From positions 186,001 through 250,000 of the forward strand of contig NZ_BMTL01000010.1 in NCBI RefSeq assembly GCF_014649655.1: a DNA stretch of 64,000 nt, read 5' to 3'. Positions 7,587 to 14,533 of this stretch are shown piece by piece. Made by a program: the position numbers and the translations under genes. Position 1 is the first letter of the stretch. Every line of letters begins with the position of its first letter. This stretch comes from Streptomyces humidus. GTDB lineage: Bacteria > Actinomycetota > Actinomycetes > Streptomycetales > Streptomycetaceae. A model generated the notes under the pieces. The model worked only from the letters and a program-made list of their open reading frames with translations, was not told the DNA's origin and did not search any database.

Positions 7587-8387
7587 TCACAGGCTCGCTA
7601 TGACCCGGTCCGCCAGGATGTAGACGTTGTCCGCGCCGCACTGGAACGTCAGCGTGTACGCGCCGGAGACGCCCGAACCGCCCAGCAGGAACGGGGTCTC
7701 GCCCGCGGTGAGGGCCGCGGCCAGGCGTTCCGCCGTCTCACGGTGGCCCGGAGTCATGCACAGCGTGGTGCCGTCGGCGAAGACGTAGACGTCGAGGGTG
7801 CCCAGCGGGCCCGGCCGTACATCGGTCAGTTCGACCTGGGACGCCGCGAGTTCCTCCAGAGCGGCCACCGTGCGCTCGTGGTCGTTGGCGACGGGCGACT
7901 GTACCGGCACGAAGTCGGGGTGCGAGGGGTGGCGTCGGCGGGCCGCCGCCAGCTCCGCGGACTCGCCGCTGAAGTCGTCGCCGTCGGAGGCCGGCTCGGC
8001 CACCGGCTCCAGCCCCACGAAGTCCGTCTGCCGGGGCAGGAACAGCTCGCTGTCCGGCAGCCCCAGCAGGGAGGGGGCGTCGGAGGCGTCACGGGTCTCC
8101 TGTGCTGCCCAGAAGGCGCGCGCCTCGGCCAGTTCCCGCTCCCGCTCCTCCGCGAGCGCCTCGGCGACCGCCGCGCGTATCTCGGCCGCGTCGGCGGTGG
8201 TGCGGGCCGCCGGGACGAAGCCGCGCAGGTGCGCGGCCGCGCTCTCGGCGCTCTCGGCGTTCCTGGCGAGCTCGAGGTGCAGGGCGGCCACCTGCCGGCG
8301 CAACTGCAAGAGGGTGCGCAGGACGGCGACGCCCACGGCGCCCGTGGCGGCCGTGGTGACCAGCAAGGCGATCGGCATGGCGCTCAC
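7587..8387 (-). CDS. Membrane-anchored hypothetical protein
   Basis: The 266-residue protein starts with one hydrophobic segment (PIALLVTTAATGAVGVAVL), then a helical stretch rich in Ala, Glu and Arg up to about residue 95. An acidic disordered middle follows. The more conserved C-terminal part of about 100 residues contains DVYVFADGTTLCMTPGHRET and ends YTLTFQCGADNVYILADRVI. The GTG start at 8387 has GGGAG seven bases upstream. The layout suggests a one-pass membrane protein with a cytoplasmic coiled-coil and globular domain. I do not recognise the family. Confidence 0.65.
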   Translation of the reverse strand: MSAMPIALLVTTAATGAVGVAVLRTLLQLRRQVAALHLELARNAESAESAAAHLRGFVPAARTTADAAEIRAAVAEALAEERERELAEARAFWAAQETRDASDAPSLLGLPDSELFLPRQTDFVGLEPVAEPASDGDDFSGESAELAAARRRHPSHPDFVPVQSPVANDHERTVAALEELAASQVELTDVRPGPLGTLDVYVFADGTTLCMTPGHRETAERLAAALTAGETPFLLGGSGVSGAYTLTFQCGADNVYILADRVIASL

Positions 8388-8584
8388 TGACGTACTCCCG
8401 GTTCAAAGTCGACCCCCGACTTCCTACCTCAGCTTGAAGGGTGGACTATCCAGCTGTCAGTGCGTAACGTCACGAAACGGACAGGACTTTGGGTCTGGGG
8501 TTTATTGCCGAAGGGCGCTGAGCTGGGTAAATCCCTCCGGGGAGGGAGATAGGTCACATCCTGGGGGAGATTGGATCACAGAAA

Positions 8585-8619
8585 GGCCCGGAGTCCGGAC
8601 GCTTTCCGGACTCCGGGCC
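8585..8619 (-). terminator. Perfect 15-bp hairpin after the thiolase gene
   Basis: Arms 8585-8599 and 8605-8619 are perfectly complementary with a five-base loop. It lies 65 bases downstream of the thiolase stop on the minus strand. Confidence 0.8.
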
Positions 8620-8683
8620 GAAACGTGACGGGGGGTGCCGGGACGGTTACGCAGAGGCCCCGTCAGATCGCGGCGTCACGCGG

Positions 8684-9904
8684 TCAGCTCAGGCGCTCGA
8701 TGACCATCGCCATGCCCTGGCCACCGCCCACGCACATGGTCTCCAGACCGAACTGCTTGTCGTGGAACTGGAGGGAGTTGATCAGCGTGCCGGTGATGCG
8801 GGCGCCGGTCATGCCGAAGGGGTGGCCGACGGCGATGGCGCCGCCGTTGACGTTCAGCTTCTCCAGCGGGATGTTCAGGTCGCGGTAGGAGGGGATCACC
8901 TGGGCGGCGAACGCCTCGTTGATCTCGACCAGGTCGATGTCGTCGATGGTGAGGCCGGCCCGGCGCAGGGCCTGGTTGCTCGCCTCGACCGGGCCGAGGC
9001 CCATGATCTCGGGGGACAGGCCCGAGACGCCGGTCGACACGATGCGGGCGAGCGGGGTGAGGCCGAGCTCGCGAGCCTTGGTGTCGCTCATGACGATCAC
9101 CGCGGCCGCGCCGTCGTTCAGCGGGCAGCAGTTGCCGGCGGTGACCAGGCCGTCGGGGCGGAAGACCGGCTTCAGTCCCTGGACGCCCTCCATCGTGACG
9201 CCGGCGCGCGGGCCGTCGTCCTTGCTGACGACCGTGCCGTCGGGAAGCGTCACCGGGGTGATCTCGCGCTCCCAGAAACCGTTCTTGATGGCTTCCTCGG
9301 CGAGGTTCTGCGAGCGGACGCCGAACTCGTCCATGTCCTGCCGGGTCACGCCCTTGGCGCGGGCGAGGTTCTCGGCGGTCTGGCCCATGGCGATGTAGGC
9401 GTCGGGGACGAGGCCGTCCTCGCGCGGGTCGTGCCAGGTGGTGCCCTCCTGCTCGGCGACGGCCGCGGTGCGGGCCTCCGCCTCGGCGAAGAACGGGTTG
9501 TGCGTGTCCGGCAGGCTGTCGGAGTTGCCCTTGGCGAACCGGGAGACCATCTCCACGCCCGCCGAGATGAAGACGTCACCCTCGCCCGCCTTGATGGCGT
9601 GCAGGGCCATGCGGCTGGTCTGCAAAGACGAGGAGCAGTAGCGGGTGATCGTGCAGCCGGGCAGGTGGTCCATCCCCATCTGCACGGCCACGATGCGGCC
9701 CAGGTTGTTGCCCTGCTCGCCGCCGGGCAGGCCGCAGCCGAGCATCAGGTCGTCGATGTCCCTCGGGTCCAGCCCGGGGACCTTGGCGAGGGCCGCCTGG
9801 ATGATCGTGGCGGTGAGGTCGTCCGGGCGCAGGTCCTTCAGCGAGCCCTTGAAGGCGCGGCCGATGGGCGAGCGGGCGGTCGAGACGATGACTGCTTCGG
9901 GCAT
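8684..9904 (-). CDS. Thiolase (acetyl-CoA C-acyltransferase)
   Basis: This 406-residue enzyme should cleave 3-ketoacyl-CoA or condense acetyl-CoA in fatty-acid or related degradation. The acylated Cys is at about residue 90 (RYCSSSLQT), the base His at about 361 ([17 protein letters not shown]), and the second Cys at about 391 ([15 protein letters not shown]). These are the three signature motifs of degradative thiolases. The ATG at 9904 has GGAG five bases upstream; longer in-frame starts reach into non-coding DNA. The gene is alone on its strand. A palindrome at 10056-10069 that fits TetR-type lipid regulators lies 150 bases upstream. Confidence 0.93.
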   Translation of the reverse strand: MPEAVIVSTARSPIGRAFKGSLKDLRPDDLTATIIQAALAKVPGLDPRDIDDLMLGCGLPGGEQGNNLGRIVAVQMGMDHLPGCTITRYCSSSLQTSRMALHAIKAGEGDVFISAGVEMVSRFAKGNSDSLPDTHNPFFAEAEARTAAVAEQEGTTWHDPREDGLVPDAYIAMGQTAENLARAKGVTRQDMDEFGVRSQNLAEEAIKNGFWEREITPVTLPDGTVVSKDDGPRAGVTMEGVQGLKPVFRPDGLVTAGNCCPLNDGAAAVIVMSDTKARELGLTPLARIVSTGVSGLSPEIMGLGPVEASNQALRRAGLTIDDIDLVEINEAFAAQVIPSYRDLNIPLEKLNVNGGAIAVGHPFGMTGARITGTLINSLQFHDKQFGLETMCVGGGQGMAMVIERLS

Positions 9905-10055
9905 CACGGCTCCAGGCGGGAGGGGGTGGCGCGTAGCGCCTCGTTGTGGGACGTGGTCGGGGCGGGCAGGGTCCGTAAGGGCACGGCTGCTTGGGAAGTT
10001 ACCCGTCCGTATGGCCTGGGTCACGGGGATGGCGATGTGACCCTGGCCGCAATTT

Positions 10056-10069
10056 ACTAAGCGCTTGCT
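10056..10069. promoter_or_regulatory. TetR-type operator-like palindrome (ACTAAGCGCTTGCT)
   Basis: The 14-base element ACTAAGCGCTTGCT is centred on the perfect palindrome AAGCGCTT and matches, with one mismatch, the ANCAAGNNCTTGNT pattern known for KstR2-type TetR repressors of lipid catabolism. It lies upstream of the thiolase gene. The binding protein is not in the window. Confidence 0.45.
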
Positions 10070-10100
10070 TGCCTCTCCTGTCGCGCAGGTCGCCTGTCGC

Positions 10101-11147
10101 TCAGGTCGCCTGTCGCTCGGAGGGAGGGGCGGCGGGCGCCCGCTCGGGCTCCGCGACCCGCCGGCGCCGGCGCCGCTTCAGCAGGGCCCAGGGGCCGCGG
10201 GGGCCGGTCGGCATCGCCGCCGTCACCTCCGTGCCGGGCTCCGAGGCCGCCTCCGCCGCCGCTCGGGCCACCGGCAGGAAGCCCTCGTGGCGGGTGGCGT
10301 CCGGCCGCTCCTCCTCCGCCGGCCAGAGGCCGAGGGCCGCGCAGACCGTGGGCAGGACCGCCATCGCCGCCGTCGCATAGCCCTCCGCCGACGGGTGGTA
10401 GTGGTCGGGGCCGAACAGCTCGCGCGGGTTCGCCTCGAACTCGGGGCCCAGCAGGTCGCCCAGGGACACCGTGCGGCCGCCCTGCTCGACGGCGCCGATC
10501 GTCTGGGCCGCCGCCAGCTGGCGCGAGGCCCGGCGGGCCAGCCAGCGCAGCGGCTGCTGGACCGGCTCGATCGTGCCCAGGTCCGGGCAGGTGCCGACGA
10601 CGACCTCGGCGCCCGCCGTGCGCAGCCGCCGCACCGCCGCCGCCAGGTGCCGCACCGAGCGGGTGGGCGGCATGCGGTGCGTCACGTCGTTCGCGCCGAT
10701 CATGATCACGCAGACGTCCGGCGCCCGGTCGCCGTCCCGCAGCACCAGCGCGACCTGCCGGTCGAGGTCGTCGGACCGGGCGCCGGGAAGGGCCACGTTG
10801 CGCAGTTCCACGGGCCGCTCCGCGACCGCCGCCAGCCCCGAGGCCAGCAGGGCCCCCGGGGTCTGCCCGGAGCGGTGGACCCCCTGGCCCGCCGCCGTGG
10901 AGTCGCCCAGCATCGTCAGCCGCAGCGGCTCCTTGCCCGGCCCGGGGGCGTCGTACGCGATGCCGTAGCGGCCGTCCGCCTGCGGGACGTGCGGGTGTGC
11001 CCCGTTGTTCACCTGGCGGCGGGCCAGATGCACCTCGGCCACCACCAGCCCCGCCATCGCCGCTCCGGCCAGTCCGATGCCGCCGCCGCCGTAGGCCGCG
11101 CCGGCCGCGATGCGCCGGGCCACTCTCGCCCTCGACATGCTCGTCAT
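10101..11147 (-). CDS. SGNH/GDSL-family hydrolase
   Basis: This 348-residue probable esterase has a hydrophobic N-terminal segment (about 15-38) that may be a signal or anchor. Motifs follow in the family order: LTMLGDSTAAG with nucleophile Ser at about 83, ALPGARSDD with the oxyanion Gly, GANDVTHR with Asn at about 153, and GPDHYHPSAEGY supplying Asp at about 248 and His at about 251. The C-terminal 60 residues are basic and Pro-rich. I start at the ATG at 11147; GAGGAGG lies 12 bases upstream, rather far, and an ATG nine bases later is possible. It is divergent from cystathionine beta-synthase. Confidence 0.85.
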   Translation of the reverse strand: MTSMSRARVARRIAAGAAYGGGGIGLAGAAMAGLVVAEVHLARRQVNNGAHPHVPQADGRYGIAYDAPGPGKEPLRLTMLGDSTAAGQGVHRSGQTPGALLASGLAAVAERPVELRNVALPGARSDDLDRQVALVLRDGDRAPDVCVIMIGANDVTHRMPPTRSVRHLAAAVRRLRTAGAEVVVGTCPDLGTIEPVQQPLRWLARRASRQLAAAQTIGAVEQGGRTVSLGDLLGPEFEANPRELFGPDHYHPSAEGYATAAMAVLPTVCAALGLWPAEEERPDATRHEGFLPVARAAAEAASEPGTEVTAAMPTGPRGPWALLKRRRRRRVAEPERAPAAPPSERQAT

Positions 11148-11321
11148 GCCTCGACGCCACCTCCTCGTGTTCCGTACACCCACTCCTTGCCCCGTACGCA
11201 CCGTCGCCCAATCTCGACGAGGAGTGAACCTGCCGACGGGGACGCCGTCCCGGTCAGCGGCGGGCCCGTACCCTGGCGGGACCACTACGACCACAGTTTT
11301 TGCAAGCAACCGGAGACAACG

Positions 11322-12710
11322 GTGCAATTCCACGACTCGATGATCAGCCTCGTCGGCAACACCCCGCTGGTGAAGCTCAACAGCGTGACCAAGGGCATCC
11401 GGGCGACCGTCCTGGCCAAGGTGGAGTACTTCAACCCGGGCGGCTCCGTGAAGGACCGCATCGCCCTGCGCATGATCGAGGCCGCCGAGAAGAGCGGAGA
11501 GCTGAAGCCGGGGGGCACGATCGTCGAGCCGACCAGCGGCAACACGGGCGTCGGGCTGGCCATCGTGGCGCAGCAGAAGGGGTACAAGTGCATCTTCGTG
11601 TGCCCCGACAAGGTGAGCACCGACAAGATCAACGTGCTGCGGGCGTACGGCGCCGAGGTCGTCGTCTGCCCGACCGCCGTGGACCCCGAGCACCCGGACT
11701 CCTATTACAACGTCTCCGACCGGCTGGTGCGGGAGACGCCGGGCGCGTGGAAGCCCGACCAGTACTCCAACCCGAACAACCCGCTCTCCCACTATCACTC
11801 GACCGGCCCCGAGCTGTGGGAGCAGACCGAGGGGAAGATCACCCATTTCGTCGCCGGCGTCGGCACCGGCGGCACCATCTCGGGGACCGGCCGGTACCTG
11901 AAGGACGCCAGCGAGGGCCGGGTGCAGGTCGTCGGCGCCGACCCCGAGGGGTCCGTGTACTCCGGCGGGTCCGGGCGGCCGTACCTGGTCGAGGGCGTCG
12001 GTGAGGACTTCTGGCCGACCGCCTACGACCGGACCGTCGCCGACGAGATCGTCGCCGTGTCCGACAAGGACTCCTTCCAGATGACCCGGCGGCTGGCCAA
12101 GGAGGAGGGCCTGCTGGTGGGCGGCTCGTGCGGGATGGCCGTGGTCGCCGCCCTGCGCGTCGCCGAGCGGCTCGGCCCGGACGACGTGGTCGTCGTCCTC
12201 CTGCCCGACAGCGGACGCGGGTACCTCTCGAAGATCTTCAACGACGAGTGGATGGCGGACTACGGCTTCCTCGAGGACGAGGGTCCCAGCGCGCGCGTCG
12301 CCGACGTCCTCAACGACAAGGTGCACGGGGCCATCCCCTCCCTCGTCCACATGCACCCCGACGAGACCGTGGGCCAGGCCATCGAGGTGCTCCGCGAGTA
12401 CGGCGTCTCGCAGATGCCGATCGTGAAGCCGGGCGCCGGGCACCCCGACGTCATGGCCGCCGAGGTCGTCGGGTCGGTCGTGGAGCGGGAGCTGCTGGAC
12501 GCCCTGTTCACCCAGCGCGCCTCCCTCGGCGACCCGCTGGAGAAGCACATGTCCGCACCCTTGCCGCAGGTCGGCTCCGGCGAGCCGGTCGGCGACCTGA
12601 TGTCCGTGCTCGGCACGGCGGACGCGGCGATCGTCCTCGTCGAGGGCAAGCCCACCGGGGTCGTCAGCCGCCAGGACCTGCTGGCCTTCCTGGCCAAGGG
12701 CGGGAAGTGA
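11322..12710 (+). CDS. cbs: Cystathionine beta-synthase
   Basis: This 462-residue PLP enzyme condenses serine and homocysteine to cystathionine in reverse transsulfuration. The N-terminal fold-type II domain holds NTPLVKL, the PLP lysine in GGSVKDR (about residue 44), TSGNTGVGLA and the phosphate-binding loop GVGTGGTISG. Residues from about 335 carry two CBS motifs (HMHPDETVGQAIEVL and the segment ending VVSRQDLLAFL) that form a Bateman module, which may bind SAM or nucleotides. The GTG at 11322 has GGAG six bases upstream. It is monocistronic; the nearest downstream gene is convergent. Confidence 0.93.
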   Translation: MQFHDSMISLVGNTPLVKLNSVTKGIRATVLAKVEYFNPGGSVKDRIALRMIEAAEKSGELKPGGTIVEPTSGNTGVGLAIVAQQKGYKCIFVCPDKVSTDKINVLRAYGAEVVVCPTAVDPEHPDSYYNVSDRLVRETPGAWKPDQYSNPNNPLSHYHSTGPELWEQTEGKITHFVAGVGTGGTISGTGRYLKDASEGRVQVVGADPEGSVYSGGSGRPYLVEGVGEDFWPTAYDRTVADEIVAVSDKDSFQMTRRLAKEEGLLVGGSCGMAVVAALRVAERLGPDDVVVVLLPDSGRGYLSKIFNDEWMADYGFLEDEGPSARVADVLNDKVHGAIPSLVHMHPDETVGQAIEVLREYGVSQMPIVKPGAGHPDVMAAEVVGSVVERELLDALFTQRASLGDPLEKHMSAPLPQVGSGEPVGDLMSVLGTADAAIVLVEGKPTGVVSRQDLLAFLAKGGK

Positions 12711-13192
12711 CATCCCGGGCGCGGGGGCCGCGACCACGGGGAAACCTGCGGTGAACGGGCCCCTCGGGCGCTGAACTTCCGGTCCCCCGCGGAAGGGGTG
12801 GACTTCGTGGAAGTGGTACGAGCGTGTCACGTGCACGCAGCACCCGGTTAACACGCGTCCGGCATATTCGTGGTTGTCGGGAGGGCGGGAGCGGCTCCCC
12901 GCCCCGACGGCACCGAAACGGCGTCACGGACCTCCGGAGCGGCTCCCGGACCTCCACCGACGCCACGGACGCGCAAGCCCGGCCTGACCCGGCACGCGTC
13001 CCTCGCGGGGACCGCCGTCGTCCCGCCCCCCGGTGACGGGGGTGCGGCGGTCCCCGCGCAAGCTTTCCCGCGCGCCGGCCGTCCCTGGGACGACGCCCGC
13101 ACCTGCGTGGCACCCCCGCTGCCCAGCGGCCGCAGCCGCTGCGGCAGATCATGGTGCTGCCGACCCGGCAGGACTGAGCCCGCGCGGCCGGC
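12711..13192. other. Intergenic region with no supportable gene
   Basis: About 480 bases between convergent genes. Reading frames exist on both strands but lack ribosome sites and have Arg/Pro/Gly-rich composition typical of GC-rich shadows. An imperfect 17-base palindrome with outer arms GCGTG/CACGC lies at 12822-12838, and a terminator hairpin begins at 13167. Confidence 0.55.
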
Positions 13193-13203
13193 TCAGTCCT
13201 GCC
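13167..13203. terminator. 14-bp hairpin overlapping the end of the minus-strand gene
   Basis: GGCAGGACTGAGCC (13167-13180) pairs perfectly with 13190-13203 across a nine-base loop. The right arm includes the stop codon of the leftward membrane-protein gene, so the terminator and coding end overlap. Confidence 0.75.
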
Positions 13204-13624
13204 AGCCGTCGCTCTCGGGGCTGGTGCGGCGCCGCCGGCCACCGAGCAGCTCGGGGTTGACGCGGGCGGCCTGGACGAAGTTCACGCCGACGACGCCGAC
13301 CCAGGTCGCGATCACACCGGGCAGGTGGCCGAAGGCGCCGCCGATCGCCGACAGCGGGATCGCCAGGATCAGCGAGACGATGGCGAAGCCGAAGCGGTCG
13401 CCCCAGGAGTCGGTGGGCCTCGTCGCGCGGGAGCCCCGGGCCGCGACCATCTGCTGCTCCGCGAGCTGCCGTCGCACCCGCCGCTCCACCGCGCCGTCGA
13501 TGCGCTGGTCGACCTTCTCCAGGAACGAGTCCACCAGCGCGGACTCGTACTCCTCGCCCAGCTCCCTGCGCGTCTGCAGAGTGGCGTCGAGTTCCTTCTT
13601 CAGGTCCGTGTCCCGCGCGTCCAT
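13193..13624 (-). CDS. Small two-pass membrane protein of unknown function
   Basis: The 143-residue product has a charged helical N-terminal half of about 75 residues with coiled-coil character (DLKKELDATLQTRRELGEEY). Two hydrophobic segments follow (FGFAIVSLILAIPLSAIGG and GVIATWVGVVGVNFVQAA) and then a basic tail. The ATG at 13624 has GGGAG six bases upstream; in-frame ATG and TTG codons further out lack sites. The family is not recognised beyond actinobacterial membrane hypotheticals. Confidence 0.7.
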   Translation of the reverse strand: MDARDTDLKKELDATLQTRRELGEEYESALVDSFLEKVDQRIDGAVERRVRRQLAEQQMVAARGSRATRPTDSWGDRFGFAIVSLILAIPLSAIGGAFGHLPGVIATWVGVVGVNFVQAARVNPELLGGRRRRTSPESDGWQD

Positions 13625-13806
13625 GGCCGTCTCCCATCCCGTCATGACCGACAAGGCTAGGGAGCCGGGGCCCCCGCCGCACTGGGGGTAGCCCCCCTGT
13701 CGGGGTGGGGGACCGCCGCCGGGAACGGGAGCCGGCGAGGCGTCCGACCCACCCGGGTACCCCTCGAGAACGCCCGCGCACGGGCGGGGACGGGAGCCGG
13801 CGGTCC

Positions 13807-13968
13807 ATGGACTTCCTGGCCCTGGCCCCCACGGCCGTCAGGGACTGCCCGCACTGCGACCGGCCCGTCGCCGTCGTCGCCCGGCCGGCGACACCCGAAG
13901 CGGACCGGCCCGTCATCGCGCACCGGCCGGGCAGCCGATTCGCTCGATTCGATCGTCGCCGCAATTGA
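13807..13968 (+). CDS. Possible 53-residue protein with a CPHC motif
   Basis: An ATG at 13807 opens 53 codons, ending at 13968, with one Cys-Pro-His-Cys pair (VRDCPHCDRPVAVV) near residue 15. GGGAG lies 11 bases upstream, which is far. The 3' end overlaps the operator-like repeat upstream of the AsnC gene. A single CxxC pair could bind metal only as a dimer. I cannot tell whether it is expressed. Confidence 0.25.
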   Translation: MDFLALAPTAVRDCPHCDRPVAVVARPATPEADRPVIAHRPGSRFARFDRRRN

Positions 13969-13993
13969 ATCGAGCGTGTTAATGGGGCATAGT
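13941..13993 (+). promoter_or_regulatory. Promoter and operator of the AsnC-type regulator
   Basis: CGCTCGATTC (13941-13950) and GAATCGAGCG (13967-13976) form a perfect 10-base inverted repeat. Its right arm overlaps TTGAAT (13965-13970), which lies 17 bases from CATAGT (13988-13993), together a good promoter. Repressor binding would cover the -35 box. Lrp/AsnC regulators commonly control their own gene, so autoregulation is the simple reading. Confidence 0.5.
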
Positions 13994-14041
13994 GCTTGAA
14001 ACGAGCGCATGCCTGCCGTTCACGCAGGAGAGAGGTGCCGC

Positions 14042-14482
14042 ATGGACGACATCGACCGGGCCATCCTGCGGGAGTTGCAGGTAGACGGCCGGATCCCTTA
14101 CGCCGATCTGGGTCCGAAGGTGGGGTTGTCGCCCTCGGCCGCGAGGCTCCGGCTGCAGCGGCTGATCGACGCCAAGGCGGTCCAGGTCGTCGGGGTGACC
14201 GACCCGATGACCATGGGCCAGCAGACGATGGCACTCCTCGGCCTGCGCGTCGACGGCGATCCCCGGGCGGTCGCCGACGAACTGTCCCGGCACGACGAAG
14301 TCGTGTACACGGTCCTGACAGCCGGCGGCTTCGACCTCTTCGCGGAGGTGGTGTGCCCTCAGCCCCGGGATCTTCTGGACTTCATCAACGACGTCGTGCG
14401 GCCCCTCGAGGGCGTCGCGTCCGTGGAGAACTTCCCCTACTTCGGGATCCACACGCACCGCTTCCTGTGGCACGTCGACTGA
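14042..14482 (+). CDS. Lrp/AsnC-family transcriptional regulator
   Basis: This 146-residue DNA-binding protein has an N-terminal winged HTH (MDDIDRAILRELQVDGRI, then DLGPKVGLSPSAARLRLQRL) and a C-terminal RAM/ligand-binding domain with the typical ending VASVENFPYFGIHTHRF. Such proteins sense amino acids. The ATG at 14042 has GGAGAGAGGT upstream; an ATG 33 bases earlier overlaps the leader. The large three-domain enzyme gene starts 51 bases downstream on the same strand, so the regulator very likely controls it and responds to its amino-acid-like substrate or product. Confidence 0.92.
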   Translation: MDDIDRAILRELQVDGRIPYADLGPKVGLSPSAARLRLQRLIDAKAVQVVGVTDPMTMGQQTMALLGLRVDGDPRAVADELSRHDEVVYTVLTAGGFDLFAEVVCPQPRDLLDFINDVVRPLEGVASVENFPYFGIHTHRFLWHVD

Positions 14483-14533
14483 GGCGTCCGAGCGCCCGAG
14501 CCCTGTTCGCCCACACCAGCCGAGGAACCCCGC

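Noticed and set aside
10101-12854. A 917-codon minus-strand frame through the SGNH gene and opposite cystathionine beta-synthase
   Set aside because: Only the last 348 codons encode a real family. The rest is antisense to a well supported PLP enzyme and has shadow composition.
12711-13192. Small genes in the gap after cystathionine beta-synthase
   Set aside because: Frames on both strands lack ribosome sites and have Arg/Pro/Gly bias; none shows a domain.
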